From assembly GCA_037043455.1 (NCBI GenBank), contig JAWPHD010008282.1:1-64000 (forward strand): a stretch of 64,000 bases of DNA, given 5' to 3'. Under the pieces are notes generated by a model. It worked only from the letters and a program-made list of their open reading frames with translations. It did no database searches and was not told the DNA's origin. The position numbers and the translations under genes are program-made. Source of the DNA: Cyrtodaria siliqua (lineage: Eukaryota > Mollusca > Bivalvia > Adapedonta > Hiatellidae). Every line of letters begins with the position of its first letter. Within the stretch, counting starts at the first letter, position 1. This document shows, piece by piece, positions 13,621 through 26,429 of this stretch.

Positions 13621-14964
13621 CAATAAAGGTTTCCAGCATCTCTGTAACATAAATAAAGGTTTCCAGCATCTCTGTAACATAAATAAAGGTTTCCAGCATC
13701 TCCGTAACATAAATAAAGGTTTCCAGCATCTCCGTAACATCAATAAAGGTTTCCAGCATCTATGTAACATAAATAAAGGTTTCCAGCATCTCTGTAACAT
13801 AAATAAAGGTTTCCAGCATCTCTGTAACATAAATAAAGGTTTCCAGCATCTCCGTAACATAAATAAAGGTTTCCAGCATCTCCGTAACATCAATAAAGGT
13901 TTCCAGCATCTATGTAACATAAATAAAGGTTTCCAGCATCTCTGTAACATAAATAAAGGTTTCCAGCATCTCTGTAACATAAATAAAGGTTTCCAGCATC
14001 TCCGTAACATAAATAAAGGTTTCCAGCATCTCCGTAACATCAATAAAGGTTTCCAGCATCTATGTAACATAAATAAAGGTTTCCAGCATCTCTGTAACAT
14101 AAATAAAGGTTTCCAGCATCTCCGTAACATCAATAAAGGTTTCCAGCATCTATGTAACATAAATAAAGGTTTCCAGCATCTCTGTAACATAAATAAAGGT
14201 TTCCAGCATCTCTGTAACATAAATAAAGGTTTCCAGCATCTCCGTAACATAAATAAAGGTTTCCAGCATCTCCGTAACATCAATAAAGGTTTCCAGCATC
14301 TCCGTAACATAAATAAAGGTTTGCAGCATCTCCGTAACATCAATAAAGGTTTCCAGCATCTATGTAACATAAATAAAGGTTTCCAGCATCTCTGTAACAT
14401 AAATAAAGGTTTGCAGCATCTCCGTAACATCAATAAAGGTTTCCAGCATCTATGTAACATAAATAAAGGTTTCCAGCATCTCTGTAACATAAATAAAGGT
14501 TTCCAGCATTAATGTAACATAAATAAAGGTTTCCAGCATCTCTGTAACATCAATAAAGGTTTTCAGCATCTCTGTAACATAAATAAAGGTTTCCAGCATC
14601 TCCGTAACATAAATAAAGGTTTCCAGCATCTCCGTAACATCAATAAAGGTTTCCAGCATCTATGTAACATAAATAAAGGTTTCCAGCATATCTGTAACAT
14701 AAATAAAGGTTTCCAGCATCTCTGTAACATAAATAAAGGTTTCCAGCATCTCTGTAACATAAATAAAGGTTTCCAGCATCTCTGTAACATAAATAAAGGT
14801 TTCCAGCATCTCTGTAACATCAATAAAGGTTTCCAGCATCTCTGTAACATAAATAAAGGTTTCCAGCATCTCTGTAACATAAATAAAGGTTTCCAGCATT
14901 AATGTAACATAAATAAAGGTTTCCAGCGTCTCTGTAACTTAAATAAAGGTTTCCAGCATTAATG

Positions 14965-16640
14965 TAACATAAATAAAGGTTTCCAGCATCTCTGTAACAT
15001 CAATAAAGGTTTCCAGCATCTCTGTAACATAAATAAAGGTTTCCAGCATTAATGTAACATAAATAAAGGTTTCCAGCATCTCTGTAACTTAAATAAAGGT
15101 TTCCAGCATTAATGTAACATAAACAAAGGTTTCCAGCATCTCTGTAACATCAATAAAGGTTTCCAGCATCTCTGTAACATAAATAAAGGTTTCCAGCATC
15201 TCTGTAACATAAATAAAGGTTTCCAGCATCTCTGTAACATAAATAAAGGTGTCCAGCATCTCCGTAACATAAATAAAGGTTTCCAGCATCTCCGTAACAT
15301 CAATAAAGGTTTCAAGCATCTCTGTAACATCAATAAAGGTTTCCAGCATCTCCGTAACATAAATAAAGGTTTCCAGCAGCTCTGTAACATAAATAAAGGT
15401 TTCCAGCATCTCCGTAACATAAATAAAGGTTTCCAGCATTAATGTAACATAAACAAAGGTTTCCAGCATCTCCGTAACATCAATAAAGGTTTCCAGCATC
15501 TCTGTAACATCAATAAAGGTTTCCAGCATCTCCGTAACATAAATAAAGGTTTCCAGCATCTCTGTAACATAAATAAAGGTTTCCAGCATCTCCGTAACAT
15601 AAATTAAGGTTTCCAGCATCTCTGTAACATAAATAAAGGTTTCCAGCATTAATGTAACATAAACAAAGGTTTCCAGCATCTCTGTAACATAAATAAAGGT
15701 TTCCAGCATCTCCGTAACATAAATAAAGGTTTCGAGCATCTCTGTAACATAAATAAAGGTTTCCAGCATTAATGTAACATAAATAAAGGTTTCCAGCATC
15801 TCTAACTTAAATAAAGGTTTCCAGCATTAATGTAACATCAATAAAGGTTTCCAGCATCTCTGTAACATAAATAAAGGTTTCCAGCATTAATGTAACATAA
15901 ATAAAGGTTTCCAGCATCTCTGTAACTTAAATAAAGGTTTCCAGCATTAATGTAACATAAACAAAGGTTTCCAGCATCTCTGTAACATCAATAAAGGTTT
16001 CCAGCATCTCTGTAACATAAATAAAGGTTTCCAGCATCTCTGTAACATAAATAAAGGTTTCCAGCATCTCTGTAACATAAATAAAGGTGTCCAGCATCTC
16101 CGTAACATAAATAAAGGTTTCCAGCATCTCCGTAACATCAATAAAGGTTTCAAGCATCTCTGTAACATCAATAAAGGTTTCCAGCATCTCCGTAACATAA
16201 ATAAAGGTTTCCAGCAGCTCTGTAACATAAATAAAGGTTTCCAGCATCTCCGTAACATAAATAAAGGTTTCCAGCATTAATGTAACATAAACAAAGGTTT
16301 CCAGCATCTCCGTAACATCAATAAAGGTTTCCAGCATCTCTGTAACATCAATAAAGGTTTCCAGCATCTCCGTAACATAAATAAAGGTTTCCAGCATCTC
16401 TGTAACATAAATAAAGGTTTCCAGCATCTCCGTAACATAAATTAAGGTTTCCAGCATCTCTGTAACATAAATAAAGGTTTCCAGCATTAATGTAACATAA
16501 ACAAAGGTTTCCAGCATCTCTGTAACATAAATAAAGGTTTCCAGCATCTCCGTAACATAAATAAAGGTTTCCAGCATCTCTGTAACATAAATAAAGGTTT
16601 CCAGCATTAATGTAACATAAATAAAGGTTTCCAGCATCTC
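14965..16640 (+). repeat. Higher-order duplication inside the minisatellite, period 838 bp
   Basis: The open frames at 15089-15799 and 15927-16637 translate identically and are offset by 838 bp (28 monomers minus 2 bp). Marker variants (AAACAAAGG, CAGCAGCTC, AAATTAAGG, CTCTAACTT) recur in the same order, so about 28 monomers were copied as a block. The outer limits are approximate. Confidence 0.85.
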
Positions 16641-17982
16641 TAACTTAAATAAAGGTTTCCAGCATTAATGTAACATAAATAAAGGTTTCCAGCATCTCTG
16701 TAACATAAATAAAGGTTTCCAGCATTACTGTAACATAAATAAACGTTTCCAGCATCTCCGTAACATAAATAAAGGTGTCCAGCATCTATGTAACATAAAT
16801 AAAGGTTTCCAGCATCTCTGTAACATAAATAAAGGTTTCCAGCATCTCTGTAACATAAATAAAGGTTTCCAGCATCTCTGTAACATAAATAAAGGTTTCC
16901 AGCATCTCTGTAACATAAATAAAGGTTTCCAGCATCTCCGTAACATAAATAAAGGTTTCCAGCATCTCCGTTACATCAATAAAGGTTTCCAGCATCTATG
17001 TAACATAAATAAAGGTTTTCAGCATCTCTGTAACATAAATAAAGGTTTCCAGCATCTCTGTAACATAAATAAAGGTTTCCAGCATCTCCGCAACATAAAT
17101 AAAGGTTTCCAGCATCTCCGTAACATCAATAAAGGTTTCCAGCATCTATGTAACATAAATAAAGGTGTCCAGCATTACTGTAACATAAATAAAGGTTTCC
17201 AGCATCTATGTAATATAAATAAAGGTTTCCAGCATCTCTGTAACATAAATAAAGGTTTCCAGCATCTCTGTAACATAAATAAATGTTTCCAGCATTAATG
17301 TTACATAAATAAAGGTTTCCAGCATCTCTGTAACATAAACAAAGGTTTCCAGCATCTCTGTAACATAAATAAAGGTTTGCAGCATTACTGTAACATAAAT
17401 AAAGGTTTCCAGCATCTCTGTAACATAAATAAAGGTTTCCAGCATCTCTGTAACATAAATAAAGGTTTTCAGCATTAATGCAACATAAATAAAGGTTTCC
17501 AGCATCTCTAACATAAATAAAGGTTTTCAGCATTAATGCAACATAAATAAAGGTTTCCAGTATCTCTGTAACATAAATAAAGGTTTCCAGCATCTCTAAC
17601 ATAAATAAAGGTTTTCAGCATTAATGCAACATAAATAAAGGTTTCCAGCATCTCTGTTACATAAATAAAGGTTTCCAGCATCTCTGTAACATAAATAAAG
17701 GTTTCCAGCATCTCTGTAACATAAATAAAGGTTTCCAGCATTACTGTAACACAAATCAAGGTTTCCAGCATTACTGTAACATAAATAAAGGTTTCCAGCA
17801 TCTCTAAGATAAATAAAGGTTTCCAGCATTAATGTAACATTTAATTCATTTTTTGATTTGTAAATGCTAATATGGTTACCCAAAAAATGTAACCAACTCA
17901 AATTTGTAGTTCTGTTTAATTTACATATCATCTGACCATATAAACCTTGCCTATTAGAGCTTGTTTGGTCAATAGATATAGT

Positions 17983-18175
17983 GAAAACAGCAGACATCCT
18001 AATTTTAGCAATTTGCAACTTTCAAGCTGTCGAGTTATGGCAAAAGATCCTCAATGTAAGAATTTATCAATTATCCCCACCCGCACCCAACACCGTACAA
18101 CTCTTAATCTTGTTACAATCCTCTTGGGGGGAAAGAGCCAACAGAAAACAGTCAGACATTAGCCCAACTGATTAT
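17983..18175 (+). repeat. Dispersed repeat copy related to the minisatellite spacer
   Basis: CAGCAGACATCCTAATTTTA, GCTGTCGAGTTATG, AAGATCCTCAATGTAAGAAT and TTGTTACAATCCTCTTGGGG are shared with the spacers. It lies 140 bp beyond the last monomer. Confidence 0.75.
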
Positions 18176-18504
18176 TTATTTTAATTTATATTATTTAGTT
18201 TTATTTATATTTATTTATTTACTGATCTACTGATTTACTTATTTACTTACCAACATCATCGTCTCCAAGACCACCATCAGCAGCAGAACTACTACGACTA
18301 TAAAACATTACCATCATTGTCATCAGCCATCTACCACTTCCATCTATGGTACCATCATCACCAGCACCAATGTCATCTCCTTCATCCGTAGCGCCACCAT
18401 CATCAAACATTATATAAATGAAAATATAAAGAAACACATTAATAGGACAATCACAATTAATTTTATTTATTGTTGATTTATTTATTTATATTTATATTGA
18501 TATT
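18176..18504. repeat. Low-complexity TTTA and CAT/ACC-rich sequence
   Basis: TTTATTTA-type simple sequence flanks a block rich in CATCATC and CACCATCAT. The same arrangement recurs at 19640-20095 and 21320-21850, so it belongs to the repeated block. Confidence 0.6.
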
Positions 18505-18775
18505 TGGGGGCGTCCGTGGCCGAGTGGTTAACGTCTCTGACTTGAAATCACTTGCCCCTCACCGCTGTAGGTTCGATCCCTCAGGGGCCTAGGAATCTTT
18601 ATGTGAGGAAGCTATCCAGCTGGCTTGCGGAACGTCGGTGGTTCTACCCAGGTGCACGCCCGTGTACGAAAATTGCCCGGAGGGGCACCTGGGGTCTTCC
18701 TCCACCAATGGAAGCTGGAAAGTCGCCATATGACCTTAGCTGTTGGTGCGACTATAAAATCCAATTCCAATTATA
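18505..18775 (+). mobile_element. tRNA-derived SINE (family 1), long copy
   Basis: The head GTCCGTGGCCGAGTGGTTAA (box A) and GTAGGTTCGATCCC (box B), with a long variable arm between them, resemble a class II (Ser/Leu) tRNA. The body follows (AATCTTTATGTGAGGAAGCT, GGTGGTTCTACCCAGGTG) and the tail CCAATTCCAATT. Open frames across it are not genes. Confidence 0.85.
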
Positions 18776-18900
18776 TTGATATTTATTATTTATTGATTGT
18801 TAGTAACTATAGTTATTTATTTTATTTATATTATTTGTGTTTATTTATTTATTTTATTGACTTATGTATGAACGTATTTATTTTTAATTTATTTTTTGAC

Positions 18901-19865
18901 GTGAATTCTATGGCCAGAGAATTACTTTGTACCTTTGGTCAAGGCCAATGGTGGGGTGGGGCTTAGTATGATGTGCATATATTGAAAGCATATAGAGTAA
19001 TAAGCAGCAGACATGTGCAGCAGTCCTTTGGATCTTGTCATCTGAGCTGATTAGCCACCTATTACAGCTTGTTTGGTTGATAGTGAAAACAGAAAAAGGA
19101 AAACAGCCAGACATAAGTGAGACTGATTTCAGGTCTAGTTTTCACTGGCTTCTATCAGCCACACAAGTTTTCTTGCTACTCATCAGAATGCCTTTGATCC
19201 ACATCAGCCACTTATCCCTTCATGCATTTCAAATATCTGCTCCTAGCAAAAAGCAATGCTAAAAAAACTGTCGAGTTATGGCAGTCAAAACATTTACAAA
19301 TTATCCACAAACCCCAATTATCCCTACCCAGCTCTAATAAGAAATTACATCTTATAGGACGGGATACCCTGTCAATCCTAGTTACAATCCTCTTGGGGAG
19401 AAAGGCAGGAGGGCAATCCTGTGATAGAATAGCCAAAACGAGAGGTCACAACTGGAATCCGAGTGGAATTAAATTGTAGTGGAGGTCAGGATAATCTACC
19501 AAACCTAGTTCTAACCCCCAGGACTTCTGGGACAGAAGAGCTCTGAAACAAGGGGACAACTGGAATCTCAGATTCTATTATTTAATAGGACAATGGGCAC
19601 ACCAGCTAGGGTAAGAGCTGCTAAGCTCACAGACCATGACTATATACCATTATCCCCATCATCATCACCACCACCACCGTCGCACGACTACGACTATATA
19701 CCATTGCCACCATTCAGCGTCATAAGCCATCTACCATCCACCATCATCATCGCTGCCATCATTTTTGCTAGGAGTAGTACCAACATCACCATCTCCAATG
19801 CCATCATCGTCATCAGTAGCGCCACCATCATCAAACATTATATAAGTGAAAGTAAACACATATGA
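18901..19865. repeat. Repeated block, copy A (short form)
   Basis: Shares with copies B and C the markers ACTTTGTACCTTTGGTCAAG, GTGGGGTGGGGCTTAGT, CAGCAGTCCTTTGGATCTTG, ACATAAGTGAGACTGATTTC, AGTTACAATCCTCTTGGGGA and the ACC/CAT-rich end. It lacks about 450 bp present in copies B and C between the second and third markers. Confidence 0.75.
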
Positions 19866-20097
19866 ATATGCCCGTCACTTGTCCAATATATATATATATT
19901 TACTGTTATTTATTTATTTAGTCATGCATCTATTTTAATACTTATTTATTGATTAATTTACTTATTTACTGCTGTACTCATTTATTTACTCATGTACTCA
20001 TTTACTTATTTATTAATTTACTGATAAGACTCATTTACTTATCTATATTTGATTATTTATTTATTTGTTTACTTATTATTTATTTATTTATTTATTG

Positions 20098-21545
20098 GCC
20101 AGAATGGCTTACAATTACTTTGTACCTTTGGTCAAGGTCAATGGTGGGGTGGGGCTTAGTGCGATGTGTTACGGTGTTATCATAGGCAATGTTTACAACA
20201 TCGGAGCAATATACGGATACCAAAAAAAAATTTAAAAAAATTGGAAGAGTTAATTCTATCTAATTTACATAACATCTGCTAGCATGTCAAGGTCAGTCTG
20301 GGGCTCGGTCAGACTGACAGAGTTAACCCACAGTGAAAGAGTAATATCTTTGACACTTTGGGAAAATTAAGGTTGCTAACTTTATATCTAAATAAAATTG
20401 ATATTTACTTCAAGGTCAAGGCAGTCAGATGGTGTGGAGGGTGGGGACCTTGGTCATATAAATTATACCTCTCTTTGGAGTGGTTTGAATCCTAAATACT
20501 GTGGTGATGAGATTATGCATAGCTTACCAAGCCAAAAAATACCAAACATAGTCAACATCATTTTGCTATTACAAGGCATGCCTACGACTTCTGAGCATCA
20601 CTCGCAAAGCATATATTGAAAGCATAAAGAGTATTAAGCAGCAGACATGTTCAGCAGTCCTTTGGATCTTGTCATCTGAGCTGATACGCTTCACCTATTA
20701 GAGCTTGTTTGGCCGATAGTGAAAACAGCCAACGGAAAACAGCCAGACATAAGTGAGACTGATTTCAGGTCTAGTTTTCACTGGCTTCTATCAGCCACAC
20801 CAGCACCACAAGTTTTCTTGCTACCCTATCAGAATGTCTTTGATCCACATCAGTCTGACTCATCCCTACATGCATTTCAAATATCTACTCTAGCAATAAG
20901 CAATGCTCAAAAACAGCAGACATCCTAATATTAGCAATTTGCAGCTTTCAAACTGTCGAGTTATGGCGCAAAGTCAAAACATTTACAAATTATCCACACC
21001 CCCCACCCAACTCTAAGAAAATCTTATAGGAGGACGCGATACCCTGCCAATCCTAGTTACAATCCTCTTGCGGAGAAAGGCAGGAGGGCAATCCTGTGAT
21101 AGAATAGCCAAAACGAGAGGTCATAACTGGAATCCGAGTTGGATTTAAATTGTAGTGGAGGCCAGGATAATCTACCAAACCTAGTTCTAACCCCCAGGAC
21201 CTCTGGGACAGAAGAGCTCTGAAACAAGGGGACAACTGGAATCTCAGATTCTATTATTCAATAGGACAGGGCACACCAGCTAGGGTAAGAGCTGCTGAGC
21301 TCACAGACCATGACTATATACCATTATCCCCATCATCGTCACCACCACCGTCACCACCATCACCATCAGCATTACTATGACTATACCATTGCCACCATCA
21401 GCGTCATAAGCCATCTACCATCCACCATCATCATCGCTGCCATACATGGTACCATCATCACCATCTCCAATGCCATCATCTAGCGCCACCATCATCAAAC
21501 ATTATAGAAGTGAAAATATAAAATAAACACATATGAATATGCCCA
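20098..21545. repeat. Repeated block, copy B
   Basis: Same markers as copy A plus the extra segment (GGCAATGTTTACAACATC; GTCAAGGTCAGTCTGGGGCT). It ends in CAT/ACC-rich sequence and TTTA repeats, as copy A does. Confidence 0.75.
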
Positions 21546-21849
21546 TCACTTGTCCAATATATATATATATTTATTGTTATTTCTTTATTTAGTCATGCAT
21601 CTATTTCAATACTTATTTATTAATTTACTTTACTTCTGTACTCATTTATTTACTCTTGTACTCATTTACTTATTTACTTATTTATTTACTTATTTACTTG
21701 TTTATTTATTTATTTATTTATTGACTCATCGACTCATCGACTCATTGACTCATTGACTCATTTACTCATTCACTTATCTATATTTGATTATCTATATTTG
21801 ATTATTTATTTATTTGTTTACTTATTTATTATTCATTTATTTATTTATT

Positions 21850-23390
21850 GGCCCGAAGGGCTTACAATTACTTTGTACCTTTGTTCAAGGTCAATGGCGG
21901 GGTGGGGCTTAGTGTGATGTGTAGGTGTTACCATAGGCAATGTTTACAACATCAGAGCAATATATGATATGGATACAAAAAAAAAAAATCCCAAAAAAAT
22001 TGGAACAGTTAATTCTATGTAATTTACATAACATCTCCTAGCATGTCAAGGTCAGTCTGGGGCTTGGTCAGACTGAATGAGTTAACCCACAGTGAAAGAG
22101 TAATATCTTTGACACTTTGGGAAAATTAAGGTTGCTAACTTTATAACTAAATAAAATTGATTTTTACTTAAAGGTCATGGCGGTCAGAGGGTGTGGAGGG
22201 TGGGGGCCTTGGTCATATAAAGTTATACCTCTCTATGGACTGGTTTGAAATATAATCCTAAATAATGTGGTGATGAGATTATGCATAGCTTACCAAACCA
22301 AAAAATACCAAACATAGTCATCATTTTGCTATTACAAGGCATGCCTACGACTTCTGAGCATCACTCGCAAAGCATAATATTGAACGCATATAGAGTATTA
22401 AGCAGCAGATATGTGCAGCAGTCCTTTGGATCTTGTCATCTGAGCAGATTAGCCTCACCTATTAGAGCTTGTCTGGTTGATAGTGAAAACAGCAACAGAA
22501 ACGGCCAGACATAAGTGCAACTGATTCCAGGTCTGGTTTTCACTGGCTTCTATCAGCCAAACCAGCACCACAAGTTTTCTTGCTACCCTATCAGAATGTC
22601 TTTGATCCACATCAGCCACTTATCCCTACATGCATTTCAAATATCTACTCCTAGCAATAAACAATGCTCAAAAACAGCAGACATCCTAATATTAGCAATT
22701 TGCAGCTTTCAAAACTGTCGAGTTATGGCGCAAAGATCCTCAAAATAAGAATTTACAAAGTATCCCCACCCCCTCCCCACCCCGTACACCTCTAATAAGA
22801 CTTACAGGAGGACGGGATACCCTGCCAATCCTAGTTACTACGAGAAGGATGGGAGTGGGAGGGCAATCCTGTGAAAGAACAGCCAAAACGCGAGGGGTTA
22901 CAACTGGAACCCGAGTGGGATTCAGTCATACTGGAGGCCGGGACAACCCACCAAACCTAGTTCGAACACCTGATACTGGTGCTCGACTCTTCAGGGACAG
23001 AAGAGTCATTGAAACAAGGGGTACAACAGGAATCTCAGTGAGATTCTGTTGTTCAGGACAGGGTACTGCACCAGCCAGGGTAGCTGCTGAGCTCACAGTG
23101 ATAACCGCAGTGATATCCTCTGTGATCAGGAATGGGACACTAACATCAGCAGATACATCCTCAGAAATATGGCAAATGATATCCTGGGATGGAATGACAA
23201 TGACCTCAGGAACCAAAGGTACAGAAGCACAAGAAACTGACCTGTCAGCAGAGCAACTCGACGGATTCCGACTGGGCACCAACAGACCACGTACCTGGAA
23301 AGACAAAAACAAAAAGCACTGTAGCTATGATGACTTTAATATTCAAAAAATCTGCGGATTCACGTCTCGCCTAAAGGTGATGGGCTAGTA
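21850..23390. repeat. Repeated block, copy C, with the longest unique end
   Basis: Matches copy B to about 23100, then continues into sequence the other copies have lost or replaced by simple repeats. It contains the minus-strand frame at 22926-23312. Confidence 0.7.
22926..23312 (-). pseudogene. Probable retroelement protein tail, degenerate
   Basis: The minus frame is about 128 codons with protein-like composition (SVSCASVPLVPEVIVIPSQD, then VRTRFGGLSRPPV before the stop). Past the stop the reading gives a second similar end (TRIGRVSRPPV). An Arg-rich RTRxGRxSRPP tail is what I would expect at the C-terminus of some Ty3/gypsy-type polyproteins; that assignment is inference. A good minus-strand acceptor (tttttgtctttccag) precedes the frame at 23295, so a terminal exon of a host gene is the alternative. 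Copies A and B keep broken versions. Confidence 0.3.
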
Positions 23391-23399
23391 TTTACAAGA

Positions 23400-24740
23400 A
23401 GTTAATATTTAAATGAAAGGGATACATGGCAATCTCAATTTTTTTAAAACTCATGGCATCCCTTAGTTTTTCTATTTAACTTAAGATGTAAACTTTGGAT
23501 GTTGTTAGCGGGATAGCTACTTTAATATTAATTATAAGAACAGTAATTTGATTTATTCATTTTTTTGCATATAATACTAACTGTTGATTATAATGCACCA
23601 AGAATATGTGTAAACCTACGGTAGAATAACAAAGCAAAATTAAAAGTCACAATTATGTTTAATTATATGCAATTACATTTATTAAAAAAAAAAATTCACC
23701 AAAAAAAAGGTAATTCAAGGTCATATATGAAACCCAATTGTCTAAAAGAAATGTTGCACTACCCAAGACAAATATGTTAAAAAAAAAAGAAAATTTGTCT
23801 TCCAAAGATTAAACTTAAGTTTGAAACATCTAGTGCATATAATTTATGAGAAAGTGACGTAAACGGAAAAATTACTTAGTTATCTGCCATGTATCACGTT
23901 ACCATTCATTCAGCAAGATATAACCAAAGTTTGAAGGGTCTAGTACATGTCAGTGCATGACCCAAATACAAAAGTTAATTGAAAGTTAACATTAAGTTAT
24001 CTGCCCTTTGCTTATGGGAGGCACTCACATATTATGGGAAATACAGTGCGTCTCTTGTCTTTTTCTTTAAAAGGCATATTCAAATATTGGTTATTCAAAG
24101 AAAATATTGAAGATAATCAAAAAATATGACAATGGTGTGACAACACGCAACAATTAACTTGCTAGCATTAGTTTAATTAGCTCAATCATTCATAGTCGGC
24201 CATTCAACTGGATGCAATACTGCACTCTTGCTATATAAACAATATGGCCATTAGCCATACCTGTTGATGTATGATTTGCGCTACATATTTGTTTTTACAG
24301 TTGAAGCTTATATATCAGCGCCGTTATGTAAATAAACTTTAGACAGAACAATCAGCTAATTGACATTGCAAAACTTTGATGATAATATCGATTTTGATTG
24401 TGACTTATGCCTTTTGGCGGAAATCTAGGCCCCCACCATTTTAATATGATGTAACCAATAAGGATTCCATCCGGGTACATTCAAGATGTTGCGAATGTAG
24501 TTTATCTATATGCATCTTTGTTCTAAAAAAATAAAAAATAAAGAAATAAGTTGGTTATGCAAAAAAACAAATCTAATCATGCAGCACGTGCTTGCTTGCC
24601 TAAGGTGAGTGGTTTTTTTTTAAAAAAAATATTGCAGAATGAGTTGTGCGGAAGAAGATAATAAGAAGCACCGCCCTTCGGTGCAGACGCTTTGTCTATT
24701 TAGGGTAAAGGGATCATGAGTCAGACACTGTGATTTTGTG
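23400..24740. other. Non-coding, with one isolated MITE-like end
   Basis: GAAAGGGATACATGGCAATC at about 23415, followed by CTCATGGCATCCCTTAGTTT, resembles the left end of the element at 26430, but I find no matching right end. The rest is AT-rich. Confidence 0.45.
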
Positions 24741-25059
24741 AGAATATAAAAAAATGGTTCAATTTGTTGACATTATTTGTTGGTACAAATGGATGATCAT
24801 TCTGTTTTCTTTTAATTTGTATGTTAATTTCATCGAACATGTGACACGGTATACGAGTTCACTTGATTCGATTCTGACACTATGTCCGCCTCAATATCAA
24901 AGAAAAACAGGTTTTCCTATACCTCCTTTGCAATCATACTGGAAACCAGCAATATTGTATATCAAGTTCTTGCTGATTTCCAGTGGTTACAATGAACATC
25001 AAATTGGTTCCCTGTTGCTCTTGTATGCAACTCATTTGTGTTTGTGGTAGCTTAAAAGC

Positions 25060-25725
25060 TTGACCGGACATGATTTGACCTTTGACCTCTAAGTGTGACC
25101 TTGACCTTGGGGTGACGGACCTGTATTTTGTGCGCGACATGTCTGGTTGTGCTGAGCACTTGTGTCAAGTTATTTGAATATCCGTCCAGGAATTCCAGAG
25201 TTACGGACTGGACACAATTTGACCTTTGACCTCTAAATGTGACCTTGACCTTGGAGCCACGGACCAGGGTTTTGTGCATGACACATTGTCTAGTTGTGGT
25301 GAGCAACTGTGCCTAGTTATTTGAAAATCTGTCCATGAATGTCAGTTATTAACCGGACACGAAAGCACTTTGTTTTGACCTTTCACCTCTAAGTGTGACC
25401 TTGACCTTGGAGCCACGGACCAGTTTTTTGTGCACAACATGTCATCTAGTTGTGGCGAGAAATTGTGCCAAGTTATTTGAAAATCTGTCCATGAGTGTCA
25501 GTTATTAACCGGACACGAAAGCAGTTTGTTTTGACCTTGGAGCCACGGACCTGGATTTTGTGCGCGACACGTCGTCTTGTGGTGAGCAATTGTGCTAAGT
25601 TATTTGAAAATCCGTCCATTATTGTCAGAGTTATGAAGCGGACACGATTGTACAGACGAACAATCACGAACGGAAAATCACGAACTGAAAGACTACTATA
25701 TGCCACCGTTTGGGGGCATAAAAAT
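25060..25725 (+). repeat. Tandem-core element, about four units of 145-155 bp
   Basis: TGACCTTTGACCTCTAA...TGACCTTGACCTTGG recurs at about 25075, 25220, 25375 and (shortened) 25530, each followed by a CACGGACC / TTTTGTGC / GTGGTGAGC segment and an AGTTATTTGAAAATC segment. The right end carries a small hairpin (ATGCCACC / GGGGGCAT). The layout is that of pearl/Helentron-associated elements of bivalves; the family name is inference. Confidence 0.75.
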
Positions 25726-25799
25726 GTTTTAAGAATTATTAGATGGACCGCCAACAATAGTCCAAACAAAGATGTTTTTTAAAAGTTCAGTATACAACA

Positions 25800-26429
25800 C
25801 AAGGGAGTAAATACCCCCTTTTTCTTAAAACATGCATTTTGGCCACAAAAACAAATTAAATCTATGAAAAATACTGAAATTTGTCCCGAGACAATATTCT
25901 CTATATGTTCCTTACCAAAAAAATCAAAAAAAAATTAACAGATTGTGTCATCAAATTACCTCCCATTAACATTTACATATCATCCATAAAAGATTATTGC
26001 TTGGCAAATTTGAAACTGTTTAAAGGGATATTTAGTACTCACTTAAGTGTGCTTACAAACATCAAACATTGTTTTATTAACTTTTATACACCTTCAAATA
26101 CTGACCTATGGCAATACCAGCAAAAAAGTTAGACGTTTCCTTTTTGGTTCAGTATAGCTGGTAACAGACCATGACAATGTTTGGTAGAGATCAAGTGCAG
26201 AAGAAAAGTGACAGAGGGATTAAATAAGCAACAAAAAGTAAATGGAAAGCCACGACCAGCGATGACAGACAACGCACCATCCCATAAGCTCTGTCTGGCA
26301 TTTTACGAAGTCGAAACTCAAACATTAATTAAACTGAAAGTAGGTGTGCCATTTCAGAGCAAATAATTATTGAATTAAATTATTGAATCAGCACTACACC
26401 TTTAATAACTTTCCAGAATGCTTCCATTC
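25800..26429. other. Non-coding, no feature recognised
   Basis: AT-rich sequence with short frames only. Confidence 0.45.

Larger units (their letters stand above)
6062..17841 (+). repeat. Giant 30-bp minisatellite, roughly 330 monomers, with spacers
   Basis: The monomer is AAATAAAGGTTTCCAGCATC plus a 10-bp variable end, commonly TCTGTAACAT, with TCCGTAACAT, TATGTAACAT and TAATGTAACAT-type variants and an AAATAAA/CAATAAA switch. Five 356-bp spacers split it before 12407; the last 5.4 kb is uninterrupted. Because 30 is a multiple of 3 and the monomer has few stops, long frames appear (LETFIYVTEM on the minus strand and a second phase CWKPLFMLQR), but none has a start context, splice pattern or conservation independent of the DNA repeat. 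Rare 2-bp deletions (CTCTAACAT) shift phase. It lies about 20 kb upstream of the RLR gene. Confidence 0.97.

Noticed and set aside
6617..17602. Many long minus-strand frames of LETFIYVTEM or CWKPLFMLQR repeats (up to 303 codons), and plus-strand INKGFQHLCN frames
   Set aside because: A 30-bp repeat without stops is open in several phases at once on both strands. No start context, splicing or codon constraint separates one phase, and 2-bp deletions change phase freely.
6062..17841. Regular 30-bp repeats as a CRISPR array
   Set aside because: The repeats are directly adjacent with no unique spacers of 30-40 bp, there are no cas genes, and the context is eukaryotic.
18505..18590. Class II tRNA gene
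   Set aside because: The head is tRNA-like, but the acceptor stem does not pair well and the sequence continues into a SINE body shared with other copies.
24754..25050. 98-codon plus-strand frame
   Set aside because: No domain, no splice context, adjacent to a repeat element and AT-rich; probably chance.
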